A stretch of DNA of 44,456 nucleotides from NCBI GenBank assembly GCA_017399225.1, contig JAFQEB010000133.1, forward strand, positions 1 to 44,456. The letters are read 5' to 3'. This document shows, one piece after another, positions 8,736 through 17,014 of the stretch. Position numbers and translations under genes: made by a program. Positions within the stretch are counted from its first letter, which is position 1. The number at the start of each line of letters is the position of its first letter. The notes below the pieces were generated by a model. The model ran no database searches. It saw nothing but the letters and a program-made list of their open reading frames with translations, and was not told the origin of the DNA. The stretch comes from Clostridia bacterium. GTDB taxonomy: Bacteria; Bacillota_A; Clostridia; Christensenellales; Aristaeellaceae.

Positions 8736-9677
8736 ATGAAATTCGCCATCATTTCCGACGTGCACGGCAATGCACCAGCCCTGCGGCTGGCGCTTGACGA
8801 TGCCCGGAAGCATGGCGCGGAGGGCTTCCTGTTCGCGGGCGATTACTGTATCAGCGCGCCCTGGGCCAGCGAGGTGATCAGCATCATCCGCAGCCTGCCG
8901 GGTGCATATGTCATCAGCGGCAACGACGAAAGCCACCTGCACACCCCGGATGGGGACGACGGGCAGTTTGAGGCCTCCCGCTGGTGCGCATCGTCCTTGT
9001 CCGATGACGACAAGGCCTGGCTGGACGCGCTGCCGGCGGAGCTTTCCTTTGCCTGTGAGGGCATGACGATCCGCATGGCACATTCCTCCGAGGCCTTTGT
9101 CGGCAAGGCTCTGCATGAGCGCTTCCGCACCTCGCTCCTGCCCTATCTGTACCCCGACGGCATGGTCAGCCGGGAGACGCTGCTGGCTGACTTTCGCCAT
9201 TTCGGCGCTTCCGGCGCCTTCCGCGACGCTGTGCAGGCACTTTCTCCCGGGGTGTACATCTTCGGGCACAATCACATCCAGACCTGGGCGGACTTTGACG
9301 GCCGCATCCTCATCAACCCTGGTTCCTGCGGGATGCCCCTGGACTGCGGAGAGTTCTGCGCATCCTACACGCTGATGACTGCCGAAAAAGGGCAGGTCAC
9401 CGTGGAGGAACGCCGCATCCCCTACGATGTGGAGCAGCTGATCGCGCAGGTCAGGCAGACCGGGCAATACGCTGCTGCCCGCGTCTGGTCGGAGTTGATC
9501 TTCTCCGAGTGGCGCACCTGCCGGGAGAAGGTTTACGAATTTCTCTGGCACTGCGAACGCTATGCCCAAAGCATCGGCGACGCCCGCAGGCCCTTTGCCA
9601 AAGATACCTGGGAGGCTGCCTTTTCCCTGTGGCAGGAAACTGCGCAGGCCCAGCATCCCGAACTGTTTGCCCGCTGA
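8736..9677 (+). CDS. Calcineurin-like metallophosphoesterase
   Basis: The 313-aa cytoplasmic protein has the metal-binding motifs SDVHGN (D8, H10), AGDYC, GNDESH in place of the usual GNHE, AHSSE and GHNHIQ, followed by NPGSCGMP. The first part resembles YfcE/ApaH-type phosphodiesterases; a C-terminal extension of about 80 residues (from VEQLIAQ) is helical and unassigned. The substrate is unknown. GACAGGAGGAGTTCCC precedes the ATG. It sits 28 bases after truA and 19 bases before the ACT-MBL gene, so it may be in the same transcript as both. Confidence 0.85.
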   Translation: MKFAIISDVHGNAPALRLALDDARKHGAEGFLFAGDYCISAPWASEVISIIRSLPGAYVISGNDESHLHTPDGDDGQFEASRWCASSLSDDDKAWLDALPAELSFACEGMTIRMAHSSEAFVGKALHERFRTSLLPYLYPDGMVSRETLLADFRHFGASGAFRDAVQALSPGVYIFGHNHIQTWADFDGRILINPGSCGMPLDCGEFCASYTLMTAEKGQVTVEERRIPYDVEQLIAQVRQTGQYAAARVWSELIFSEWRTCREKVYEFLWHCERYAQSIGDARRPFAKDTWEAAFSLWQETAQAQHPELFAR

Positions 9678-9683
9678 TTTTTC

Positions 9684-9699
9684 GGAGGTGATCCCCCTG
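9684..9699 (+). promoter_or_regulatory. Ribosome binding site that points to a CTG start
   Basis: GGAGGTGATC matches the 16S rRNA 3' end over ten bases. The first codon at a proper distance (8 bases after GGAGG) is CTG at 9697; the first ATG (9712) is 23 bases away. A GTG lying inside the site (9688) would have no ribosome site of its own. Confidence 0.6.
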
Positions 9700-11136
9700 A
9701 AGCGTTCCTTCATGACCACCATGCCGGACAAGACCGGCGCATTCCTGCAGGCCAGCCGGATCATCCGCGATCACGGCGGCAACATGACCCGCGCCAGCTA
9801 CAACAAGGCTGTGGACGCCCACACGCTGTTCCTGGATGTGGAGGCGGAGGAAGCCGGACTGCTCGCCATTGAGCAGGAGCTGACCGCTGCGGGCTTCCTT
9901 CAGACAGGCACGCACGTGAAGATCGTGCTGGCAGAGTTTGAGGTGCCCGACCATCCCGGCGCGACCATCCCCGTGCTGGAGAAGCTGGCGCAGCATCACA
10001 TCAGCATCTCCTACATCTCCAGCCAGCCCGCCTCCGGCGGCACGTTTCGCCTGAAGCTGGGGCTGTACATCGAGGAGCCCGGGGTGATCGAGGGGCTGCT
10101 GCGGGAGCTGTCCCAGCTCTGCGCGGTGCGCATTCTGGATTATGACGCGGGTGAAAAGCAGCTGGACAACACCGTCTTCTACCTCACCTTTGCGGACGAG
10201 ATGCGGCGGCTCCTGCGCATGACCCAGGAGCAGACCAACGAATTCATCTACCACGCCAACCTCGTCATGCAGCAGCTGGACGAGAAGGGCGAGCCGCCCA
10301 GCAAGACCTTTGAGTACGTCAGCCGTTTTGCCCATTTCGTGGTGGATCACGGCGGCGACGCCTACGATTGCCGCATCACCTGCCAGCACGTCACCGACCG
10401 GGTAACCGTCACGGTGATCGAGCCCCCCTGCGGCTCCAACATAACCGTGCTGGAGGATGAAGCCAGCCGCGAACTGCTGGTGATCGACGGCGGCTTCACC
10501 TACTATCAGCGCCTGACCATGCGTCTGCTGCGCACCCTTTTCCCCGATTTCGACCTGCGCAGACGCGCGATGCTCATCACCCATTCCGATTCCGACCACA
10601 CGGGCGTCAGCGGGCATTTTGATACGGTCTGGTGCAGCCAGCGCACGGCGGACTGCTTCGCCACGGAGCATCTGGGCTTCCCCTGCCCCCGCGAGGAGAA
10701 CCCGAACATGCTCCCCTTCTACCGCCTGTCCAACCTGATCACCGATTATGTGCCGCCGCAGCTGAGCCGGCTGCGCATCCTGAACCAGCAATCCGGCGAT
10801 GATTCCGAGCCGCTGAGTGTCATCGGGCGTTTTTCCTTCGGCGATATGGATTTCACCGTCCTGCAGGGCAATGGCGGACACGTCCCCGGCGAAACGGTGC
10901 TGCTGGATGAAGCTCACAAGGTTGCCATCACCGGCGACGATTACATCAACGCCCGCAACTGCACCGCGCCCCAGGCGGAATTCAACCGCCTTGCGCCCTA
11001 CCTCGCCCGCAGCGTCAATCAGGACAGCGCAAAATACCGCCTGATCCTCCAAGCTCTCAAGGACATGATGGACGGCGAGGGCTGGCTGATCCTCCCCGGA
11101 CACGGCGCGATCCTCCAGCGCGATCAACGCATGTGA
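9697..11136 (+). CDS. ACT-ACT-metallo-beta-lactamase fold fusion protein (CTG start likely)
   Basis: A product of about 479 aa. Two ACT-like regulatory domains come first: residues about 1-75 (TTMPDKTGAFLQAS is the ligand-loop type DxxG turn) and about 80-155 (FEVPDHPGATIPVLEKL). After a linker comes a metallo-beta-lactamase domain: ITHSDSDHTG (near residue 295; the canonical HxHxDH reads HxDxDH), GGHVPGE, ITGDDY and LPGHG. ACT domains usually bind amino acids, so a ligand-controlled hydrolase is a fair inference; the substrate is unknown. A start at 9697 keeps the first ACT beta strand intact, whereas ATG 9712 would trim it. Confidence 0.75.
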   Translation: MKRSFMTTMPDKTGAFLQASRIIRDHGGNMTRASYNKAVDAHTLFLDVEAEEAGLLAIEQELTAAGFLQTGTHVKIVLAEFEVPDHPGATIPVLEKLAQHHISISYISSQPASGGTFRLKLGLYIEEPGVIEGLLRELSQLCAVRILDYDAGEKQLDNTVFYLTFADEMRRLLRMTQEQTNEFIYHANLVMQQLDEKGEPPSKTFEYVSRFAHFVVDHGGDAYDCRITCQHVTDRVTVTVIEPPCGSNITVLEDEASRELLVIDGGFTYYQRLTMRLLRTLFPDFDLRRRAMLITHSDSDHTGVSGHFDTVWCSQRTADCFATEHLGFPCPREENPNMLPFYRLSNLITDYVPPQLSRLRILNQQSGDDSEPLSVIGRFSFGDMDFTVLQGNGGHVPGETVLLDEAHKVAITGDDYINARNCTAPQAEFNRLAPYLARSVNQDSAKYRLILQALKDMMDGEGWLILPGHGAILQRDQRM

Positions 11137-11395
11137 CCAGGGACTCTGTCCCTGGACCCTGCCAGAGGCTCTGCCTCTGGACTCCGCGAAGGGCTTTCAG
11201 CCCTTTCGAAACCCTTCCCGCGATCGTGCTTGTTTTTTCATTTGCAGCTGTGCGCGCGTGCGGGTTGGGGCTCTGCCCCTGGCCCCCGCCAGAGGCTCTG
11301 CCTCTGGACTCCGCGAAGGGCTTTCAGCCCTTTCGAAACCCGTTTCGCGATCCTTCTTGTCTTTTCCTTTGCGGCTGCGCTCGCGTGCGGGTAAA
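11137..11395. repeat. Two tandem copies of a 127-bp hairpin-rich repeat
   Basis: The 308-bp gap before the FAD gene is filled mostly by this repeat. A 54-bp core is identical at 11161-11214 and 11288-11341, exactly 127 bp apart; flanks are recognisably similar and both units end in GCGTGCGGG. Each unit forms several hairpins: CCAGGGAC/GTCCCTGG (11137-11155), CCAGAGGC/GCCTCTGG (11162-11180) and CGAAGGGCT/AGCCCTTTCG (11187-11208), with equivalents in unit 2. The first begins right at the upstream stop codon and may act as terminator. Confidence 0.85.
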
Positions 11396-11444
11396 TGGAA
11401 ACCGTCGCGCGTATCCAGTCCGAATTTCTGACCTGAGGTGTCAT

Positions 11445-13043
11445 ATGCTCCGTATTGATAACCTTTCCATGCCCCTTTCCTGGGACATGGCCCTGCTGAC
11501 CGAGGCCGTATTGCGCAAGCTGCGCGTACCGGCGGATCAGCTGCTGTCGCTGACGCTGGCGAAGAAGTCCGTGGACGCACGGGATAAAGCCGACGTGCAT
11601 TTCGTTCTTTCGGTGGATGTGAAGCTGAAGAACGAGGAAGCCGTGCTCAAGCGGCTGAAGCCCGGCACGGCAAACCGCGTCATGCCGCCCGTTCTTCCTG
11701 CGCTGACCAAACCCGCCTTTGCCCGGCCGCCGGTGGTGGTGGGCGCGGGCCCTGCCGGCCTCTTTGCTGCGCTGACCCTGGCGCAGGCTGGCGCGAACCC
11801 CATCCTCATCGAGCGCGGACGCTCTGTGGACGCCCGCACGCAGGATGTGGCCGCCATGCAGCGCGGCGGTGTGCTCGACCCGGACAGCAACGTGCAGTTT
11901 GGCGAGGGCGGCGCGGGCGCGTTCTCCGACGGCAAGCTGACCACGGGCACCAAGTCACCCTACATCCGCACGGTCTTGCAAACCTTTGTGGAACACGGCG
12001 CGCCGGAGGAGATCCTGTACCTGTCCAAGCCCCATATCGGTACTGACCGGCTCAAGGGCGTGGTCGCCGGCATCCGCGAGGAAATCAGGCGGCTGGGCGG
12101 CACGGTGCTGTTTGAGACCCGGGTGACCGGGCTGATCGTCCGTGGCCACCGCGTGGAGGGTGTGAAGGTCGTCCATGCAGGCCAGGAGCGGGAGATCCTC
12201 ACCGACGCCGTGCTGCTGGCCATCGGCCACAGCGCCCGCGACACCATGCAGACGCTGTTCAACCAGGGCGTGATGATGGTGCAGAAGCCCTTCGCCATGG
12301 GCGTGCGTATCGAGCACCCGCAAAGCCTGATCAGCCAGAGCCAGTACGGCAAAGCCTGGCAGCATCCGGCCCTGGGCGCGGCGGATTATAAACTGGCTGT
12401 GCACACCCCGGACAAGCGGGGCTGCTACACCTTCTGCATGTGCCCCGGCGGCGAGGTGATCGCCGCGGCGAGCCAGCCCGGCGGACTGTGCGTCAACGGC
12501 ATGAGCTACCACGCCCGCGACGGCCGCAACGCCAATGCGGCCCTGCTGGTGGGCGTGAACCCGGAGGACTTCGGCGACGATCATCCCCTGGCGGGCTTTG
12601 TGTGGCAGCGGAGCATCGAGCAGGCAGCGTACCGTCTGGGCAGCGGAGGCTACAAGGCCCCCGTACAGCGCGTGGAGGATCTGCTGATGGGCCGCGCGAC
12701 CCGGGCTTTGGGCGACGTTATCCCCACCTACCAGCCCGGCGTGACGCCCGCCGATCTGCGGGAATGCCTGCCCGGCTTCATCATCGAGGATCTCAAATTC
12801 GGCATCCGCGGCATGGACAAACAGCTGCGGGGTTTTGCGTACCCGGATGCGGTGCTGACCGGCGTGGAGACGCGCTCGTCCTCCCCCGTGCGGCTGAACC
12901 GCGACCGTGCCACCCTCATGGCCGAGGGCCTGGACGGCCTCTTCCCCGTGGGCGAGGGCGCAGGCTACGCTGGCGGCATCATGAGCGCCGCGGTGGACGG
13001 CATCGTTGCGGCCCGGGCGGCGCTGGAAAGGAACGCCCTGTGA
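11445..13043 (+). CDS. FAD-dependent oxidoreductase-like protein (COG2509 type)
   Basis: The 532-aa protein has an N-terminal domain of about 85 residues with KKSVDARDK, then an FAD-binding Rossmann motif GAGPAGLFAA (about residue 100), the conserved stretch GGAGAFSDGKLTTG and a C-terminal FAD motif VGEGAGYAGGIMSAAVDG. This is the layout of the widespread but uncharacterised FAD-dependent dehydrogenases of COG2509. The start ATG at 11445 follows GAGGTGTCAT and gives the family's usual N-terminus; upstream in-frame sequence runs through the tandem repeat. It heads a six-gene operon; its stop overlaps the next start as GTGA. Confidence 0.88.
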   Translation: MLRIDNLSMPLSWDMALLTEAVLRKLRVPADQLLSLTLAKKSVDARDKADVHFVLSVDVKLKNEEAVLKRLKPGTANRVMPPVLPALTKPAFARPPVVVGAGPAGLFAALTLAQAGANPILIERGRSVDARTQDVAAMQRGGVLDPDSNVQFGEGGAGAFSDGKLTTGTKSPYIRTVLQTFVEHGAPEEILYLSKPHIGTDRLKGVVAGIREEIRRLGGTVLFETRVTGLIVRGHRVEGVKVVHAGQEREILTDAVLLAIGHSARDTMQTLFNQGVMMVQKPFAMGVRIEHPQSLISQSQYGKAWQHPALGAADYKLAVHTPDKRGCYTFCMCPGGEVIAAASQPGGLCVNGMSYHARDGRNANAALLVGVNPEDFGDDHPLAGFVWQRSIEQAAYRLGSGGYKAPVQRVEDLLMGRATRALGDVIPTYQPGVTPADLRECLPGFIIEDLKFGIRGMDKQLRGFAYPDAVLTGVETRSSSPVRLNRDRATLMAEGLDGLFPVGEGAGYAGGIMSAAVDGIVAARAALERNAL

Positions 13044-13954
13044 ACGCGCTGCTGACGGAGGCCATGGCGGCCTTCGGGCTCCATCAGGCGGAGTTCATCC
13101 AGCAGCACGAGAACGCCGTGTATCGGGCGGATGAGCAGTACCTGCTGCGCATCCACAGGGCGGCGGAGGGGCTCACAGCGGATCACAACCCGGACAAGCG
13201 CCGGGCAGAGCTGGCCTTCCTGCGGCACCTGGCTGACGCGGGAGTAAACGTGCAGCGCCCCATCGCGGAGACGACCCTCTCTGGCGGCACGATGGCGACG
13301 CTGCTGACCTGGCTGGATGGTCACCATATCACCGAGGCGGAGTTCACGCCGGAAATGCAGCATCAAATCGGCACGATGACGGCCCGGCTGCATCAGGCCG
13401 CGCAGGGTTTTGATCATCCCTCCATGCGCCGCTACGGCGCAGCTCACGTCACCCAAACGGCTGCTGACATCCGCAGCATGGGTGAACGGTATGGCCTGCA
13501 TCCCGGCGAGATAGAGGTCGTATGTCAGGCCGCGCAGGTGATCGAAGAAAGGCTGCGCAGCGCTGCCGCCGAGTTCGTCCCCATCCATTGCGACCTGTCC
13601 CAATCCAACATCCTGCTGACAGCAAACGGGCTGGCGCCCATCGACTTTTCCCTCTTTGGGCTGGGGCATCCCATGCACGACCTGGGCATCCTGATCGGCA
13701 ATGTCAGCACTCTTGCGCAGCGCAAGGCCATCGCTGAGGGCTACGCTCAATCTGGCGGACGCATTGATTTGCCGCTGCTGGATGCAGGCATGACCCTCGG
13801 TCTGCTGGAGGCGATGGTTTTCCACGCCGACGTCTGGCCGAAGGAGGACTGGTTCGCGCCGCGCCTGACCCGCTGGGTCAACGAAATGCTGCGGCCCCTG
13901 GCCGACGGCAAGCCCCTGCTGGACGAAAATATGTATCTGCTAAACATCAAATAA
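13040..13954 (+). CDS. APH-family small-molecule phosphotransferase
   Basis: A 304-aa kinase of the aminoglycoside phosphotransferase/choline kinase/fructosamine kinase fold. Visible motifs are the N-lobe YRADEQYLLRIHR, the Brenner-type catalytic loop HCDLSQSNIL and the metal-binding APIDFSLFG (DFG equivalent), followed by LGILIGNVST. Substrate cannot be read off: homoserine, choline, fructosamine and antibiotics are all used by the family. The GTG start at 13040 overlaps the FAD gene's stop, with AAAGGA ahead. Its position next to a fructoselysine-kinase-like gene is suggestive of sugar-amine metabolism, which is inference only. Confidence 0.82.
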   Translation: MNALLTEAMAAFGLHQAEFIQQHENAVYRADEQYLLRIHRAAEGLTADHNPDKRRAELAFLRHLADAGVNVQRPIAETTLSGGTMATLLTWLDGHHITEAEFTPEMQHQIGTMTARLHQAAQGFDHPSMRRYGAAHVTQTAADIRSMGERYGLHPGEIEVVCQAAQVIEERLRSAAAEFVPIHCDLSQSNILLTANGLAPIDFSLFGLGHPMHDLGILIGNVSTLAQRKAIAEGYAQSGGRIDLPLLDAGMTLGLLEAMVFHADVWPKEDWFAPRLTRWVNEMLRPLADGKPLLDENMYLLNIK

Positions 13955-13968
13955 AGGAGGACATCCCC

Positions 13969-15165
13969 ATGACTGTGAAGGAGAAATTCCTGCGCTACGT
14001 GCAGGTCGAGACCACCTCGGAGGCCGAATGCGAACACTGCCCCTCCAGCCCCAACCAGATGGTGCTGGCGAATATGCTCGTTGATGAGTTGAAGGCAATG
14101 GGCGTCGCCAATGCCCGCGTGGACGAGCACGGCTATGTGTACGCGACCATCCCCGCCAAGGGCAACCACCCGGCGAAGGTCGGCCTGATCGCCCACATGG
14201 ACACCTCCGACGGCGTGCGCGGCGCGACGAAGCCCGTGTGCATCCCGGACTACGACGGCAAGGCCATCACCCTCAAAAACGGCGTGGTCATCGACGGCTT
14301 TGACTTCCTGCCCTCCCTCAAGGGCCAGGAGCTGATCGTCACCAGCGGCGACAGTGTACTGGGCGCGGACGACAAGGCCGGCGTGGCGGAGATCATGGCG
14401 CTGGCGCAGCGCCTCATGGCTCCCGACGCGCCGGAGCACTGCACGGTGTGCATCGGCTTCACCCCGGACGAGGAGATCGGCCGCGGCGCGGATCTGTTCG
14501 ACGTGCCCGGCTTTGGCGCGGACTACGCCTACACTGTGGACGGCGGCGCCCTGGGCGAGCTGGAATACGAGAACTTCAACGCCGCCTCCTGCAAGGTGAC
14601 GGTCTACGGCGTGAACATCCACCCCGGCAGCGCGAAGAATCAGATGAAGAACGCCCTGCTCCTGGGCATGGAGTGGAACAGTATGCTGCCCCCCGCCGAG
14701 ATCCCCGCCCACACCGAGGGCTACGAGGGCTTCTACCACCTGATGCACATGGCGGGCGACGAGGAGAAGACCACCCTGAGCTACATCATCCGCGATCACG
14801 ACGCGGCAAAGTTTGACGAGCGCAAGGCCACCGTGCAGCGCATCACCGACTACCTGAACCTGAAGTGGGGCGAGGGTACCTTCGTGTGCGAGGTGAAGGA
14901 CAGCTACCGCAACATGAAGGAAATGCTGGAACCCTGCATGTACATCGTGGACAAGGCCGGCGAGGCCTTCCTCTCCTGCGGCGTGACGCCCATCACCACA
15001 CCCATCCGCGGCGGCACCGACGGCGCGCGCCTGAGCTACATGGGTCTGCCCTGCCCGAACCTCTCCACCGGCGGCTACAACTTCCACGGCCGTAAGGAGC
15101 TGATCACCGTCGAGGCCATGGAAAAGATGGTGGACGTGCTGGAGACGATCGTCCGCAATGCCTGA
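13969..15165 (+). CDS. pepT: Peptidase T (tripeptide aminopeptidase)
   Basis: A 398-aa M20-family dizinc aminopeptidase that removes the N-terminal residue from tripeptides in the cytoplasm. Metal and catalytic motifs are HMDTSDGVRG, GADDKAGVAEIM, DEEIGRGAD, DGGALGELEYENFNAA and GGTDGARLS near the C-terminus; length is standard. AAAGGAGGACATCCCC precedes the ATG. It is 14 bases after the APH-type kinase and overlaps the following kinase-like gene by 8 bases, so it belongs to the same operon. Confidence 0.95.
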   Translation: MTVKEKFLRYVQVETTSEAECEHCPSSPNQMVLANMLVDELKAMGVANARVDEHGYVYATIPAKGNHPAKVGLIAHMDTSDGVRGATKPVCIPDYDGKAITLKNGVVIDGFDFLPSLKGQELIVTSGDSVLGADDKAGVAEIMALAQRLMAPDAPEHCTVCIGFTPDEEIGRGADLFDVPGFGADYAYTVDGGALGELEYENFNAASCKVTVYGVNIHPGSAKNQMKNALLLGMEWNSMLPPAEIPAHTEGYEGFYHLMHMAGDEEKTTLSYIIRDHDAAKFDERKATVQRITDYLNLKWGEGTFVCEVKDSYRNMKEMLEPCMYIVDKAGEAFLSCGVTPITTPIRGGTDGARLSYMGLPCPNLSTGGYNFHGRKELITVEAMEKMVDVLETIVRNA

Positions 15166-15715
15166 TTTTCTGACAGTGAACGGCGTTGAATACCGCATCC
15201 TCCGCCTTTTGGGTAAGGGCAAGGGCGGGTATTCCTACCTGGCCGCGCGCGATGGACGGCAATACGTCCTCAAGCAGATTCATCACGAGCCCTGCGCATA
15301 CTACCAGTTCGGCGACAAGCTTCAAAGCGAGCTGAACGACTACGCCCGGCTGTGCGACGCCGGCGTGCCCGTGCCCGAACTGCTGGACGCAGACCGCGAG
15401 AACGAGCGCATTCTCAAGCAGTACATCCCTGGAGAGACGGTCGATCGTCTGATTCTGCGGGATGCGCTGCCTGACTGGTGCATCCCGCAGATGGAAGCCC
15501 TGTGTCAGCGCCTGTATGCCGCCGGGCTGAACATCGACTACTTCCCCACCAATTTCATCCCGCTGGACGGCATTCTCTACTACGTCGACTATGAATGCAA
15601 CGCCTACATGCTTGAGTGGGACTTTGACCACTGGGGCAGACAGTACTGGACGAAGACGCCGGCGTTTCTCAAGCATTTCCGTCCGGATGAGCATCCCGAA
15701 GGAGGCTGCCCATGA
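15158..15715 (+). CDS. Small protein-kinase-like (lipopolysaccharide-kinase/RIO-like) protein
   Basis: A 185-aa protein with a compact kinase fold: glycine-rich loop LLGKGKGGYSYLA (about 14-26), candidate ATP lysine in YVLKQI, a catalytic-loop equivalent NIDYFPTNFI and a metal-binding YVDYECN in place of DFG. The usual HxD histidine is not evident. Such proteins are annotated as serine/threonine kinase-like in Clostridia; real targets are unknown. The ATG overlaps the pepT stop by 8 bases, and its own stop overlaps the PfkB gene as ATGA. Confidence 0.7.
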   Translation: MPDFLTVNGVEYRILRLLGKGKGGYSYLAARDGRQYVLKQIHHEPCAYYQFGDKLQSELNDYARLCDAGVPVPELLDADRENERILKQYIPGETVDRLILRDALPDWCIPQMEALCQRLYAAGLNIDYFPTNFIPLDGILYYVDYECNAYMLEWDFDHWGRQYWTKTPAFLKHFRPDEHPEGGCP

Positions 15716-16512
15716 AGACGCGCTTGTTGTGTATGCCCTGCCTGTGCGCAGATATCTTCGACGCCACCGGCGAGATCCTGCCCGGCGGCGAGGCGCTGAA
15801 TTTTGCCTGCATCGCCAGCCGCTATCCCCATGTGAACGTGCAGCTGCTGGGCGCCATCGGTGAGGACGAGCCGGGCGCGGCCATCCTGCGCGAGATCGAC
15901 GCGCGGCCCATCGACCGCACGAACGTCCACGTCATCCCCGGCGGCGCGACAGCCACCCACCGCATCTACCATACCCCGGAGGGCGACCGGTACTTTAAGC
16001 CCGATTCCTGGCAGGGCGGCGTATTTGCCAGCTACCGCCTGACGGAAGGCGACCTGGCTGCGATGAACGCCGCTGACGTGGTGTTCTGCACCTGGTACAG
16101 CCCGAACTTCCCGGAGATCCTGGCGGCAAAGAAGCACGGCAGCTTCCGCCTGGCGGTGGATTTCGACATAGAGCGCGATTTTGCCCGCATGGAGGCCGTG
16201 CTGCCCTGGGTGGACTTCTTCCTCATCAGCGGCGATGAACGCGTCCTGGAGGCCGCAAAAGGCTGGAGCGAGCGTTTTGACGCGCTCTTCAACGTGACCC
16301 TGGCCGAAAAGGGCAGCGTGACCTTCCATCACGGGCAGGAATACCGCGTCAGCGCCGTGCCGGTCGCGGAGGTCATCGATACCACCGGCTGCGGCGACAG
16401 CTATCACGCAGGCCTTGTCTGCCGCTATCTGCTGGACGGCGACGTCACCGCCGCCATGCACGAGGGCAGCCGCGTCGCCTCGGAAACCCTGGGGCACATG
16501 GGAGGCTTCTGA
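15712..16512 (+). CDS. PfkB-family sugar kinase, fructoselysine 6-kinase (FrlD)-like
   Basis: A 266-aa ribokinase-type enzyme. The N-terminal sugar-binding motif is PGGEALNFACIASR; the C-terminal catalytic motif DTTGCGDSYHAG has the catalytic Asp (family DTxGAGDxF). Length, lack of a lid extension and the ending SETLGHMGGF resemble FrlD, which phosphorylates fructoselysine from glycated proteins. No FrlB deglycase is visible nearby, so the substrate is uncertain. GGAGGCTGCCC precedes the ATG, which overlaps the previous stop by ATGA. Confidence 0.8.
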   Translation: MKTRLLCMPCLCADIFDATGEILPGGEALNFACIASRYPHVNVQLLGAIGEDEPGAAILREIDARPIDRTNVHVIPGGATATHRIYHTPEGDRYFKPDSWQGGVFASYRLTEGDLAAMNAADVVFCTWYSPNFPEILAAKKHGSFRLAVDFDIERDFARMEAVLPWVDFFLISGDERVLEAAKGWSERFDALFNVTLAEKGSVTFHHGQEYRVSAVPVAEVIDTTGCGDSYHAGLVCRYLLDGDVTAAMHEGSRVASETLGHMGGF

Positions 16513-16513
16513 C

Positions 16514-16963
16514 ATGGAAAATACGTCATATATCCGGCCCGCCGCAGAGACGGATCTGGGCCGCATTGCCGAGATCGAGATCTTCAATTACCGCCTGAAC
16601 TTCTACCCCATTTTCCGCGACGATGAGTTCTATTTCCGCGATCTGCAGGTCAGCACCCGCAGCGCCTCGCTCCGGCGATTCCTGGACGAGCTGTGGGTGT
16701 ACGACGACGGCGCGGTCAAGGGCTTCATCCGCGTGCACGGAGACGAGCTGTGCAAGCTGTTCGTCGAGCCCGTGCTGCAGAGTCAGGGCATCGGTGCGGC
16801 GCTGCTCGCCCATGCGGTGGATGCCCTGGGCGTCCGGCACCTTTGGGCGCTGGAAAAGAACACGCGAGCTATCGCCTTTTATCAGCGGCACGGCTTCCGC
16901 CTGACGGAGCAGCGCAGGCTGGAGGAGGGCACGACGGAGTACCTTGTCCGGATGGAACGATGA
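16514..16963 (+). CDS. GNAT-family N-acetyltransferase
   Basis: A 149-aa single-domain acetyltransferase: VKGFIRVHGDELCKLFVEPVLQ (beta 4), the acetyl-CoA loop QSQGIGAALLAH (R/QxxGxG/A motif) and FYQRHGFRLTEQ at the C-terminus. The ATG at 16514 sits one base after the PfkB stop with GGAGG ahead; it closes the six-gene operon and is followed by a strong terminator. The substrate is not predictable; position suggests it may modify the product or substrate of the neighbouring kinases. Confidence 0.85.
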   Translation: MENTSYIRPAAETDLGRIAEIEIFNYRLNFYPIFRDDEFYFRDLQVSTRSASLRRFLDELWVYDDGAVKGFIRVHGDELCKLFVEPVLQSQGIGAALLAHAVDALGVRHLWALEKNTRAIAFYQRHGFRLTEQRRLEEGTTEYLVRMER

Positions 16964-16969
16964 ATTACG

Positions 16970-17005
16970 AAAGACCACGCATCATGCAAGCGATGCGTGG
17001 TCTTT
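16970..17005. terminator. Bidirectional intrinsic terminator
   Basis: A perfect 14-bp stem, 16970-16983 (AAAGACCACGCATC) with 16992-17005, 8-base loop. It separates the convergent GNAT and HAD genes and has T-rich sequence on the plus side (TCTTTTC). Confidence 0.85.
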
Positions 17006-17014
17006 TCATATGCT

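Noticed and set aside
11133..11444. An N-terminal extension of the FAD protein through the tandem repeat
   Set aside because: The extra sequence is translated repeat DNA; the family N-terminus begins at the ATG at 11445 with its own ribosome site.
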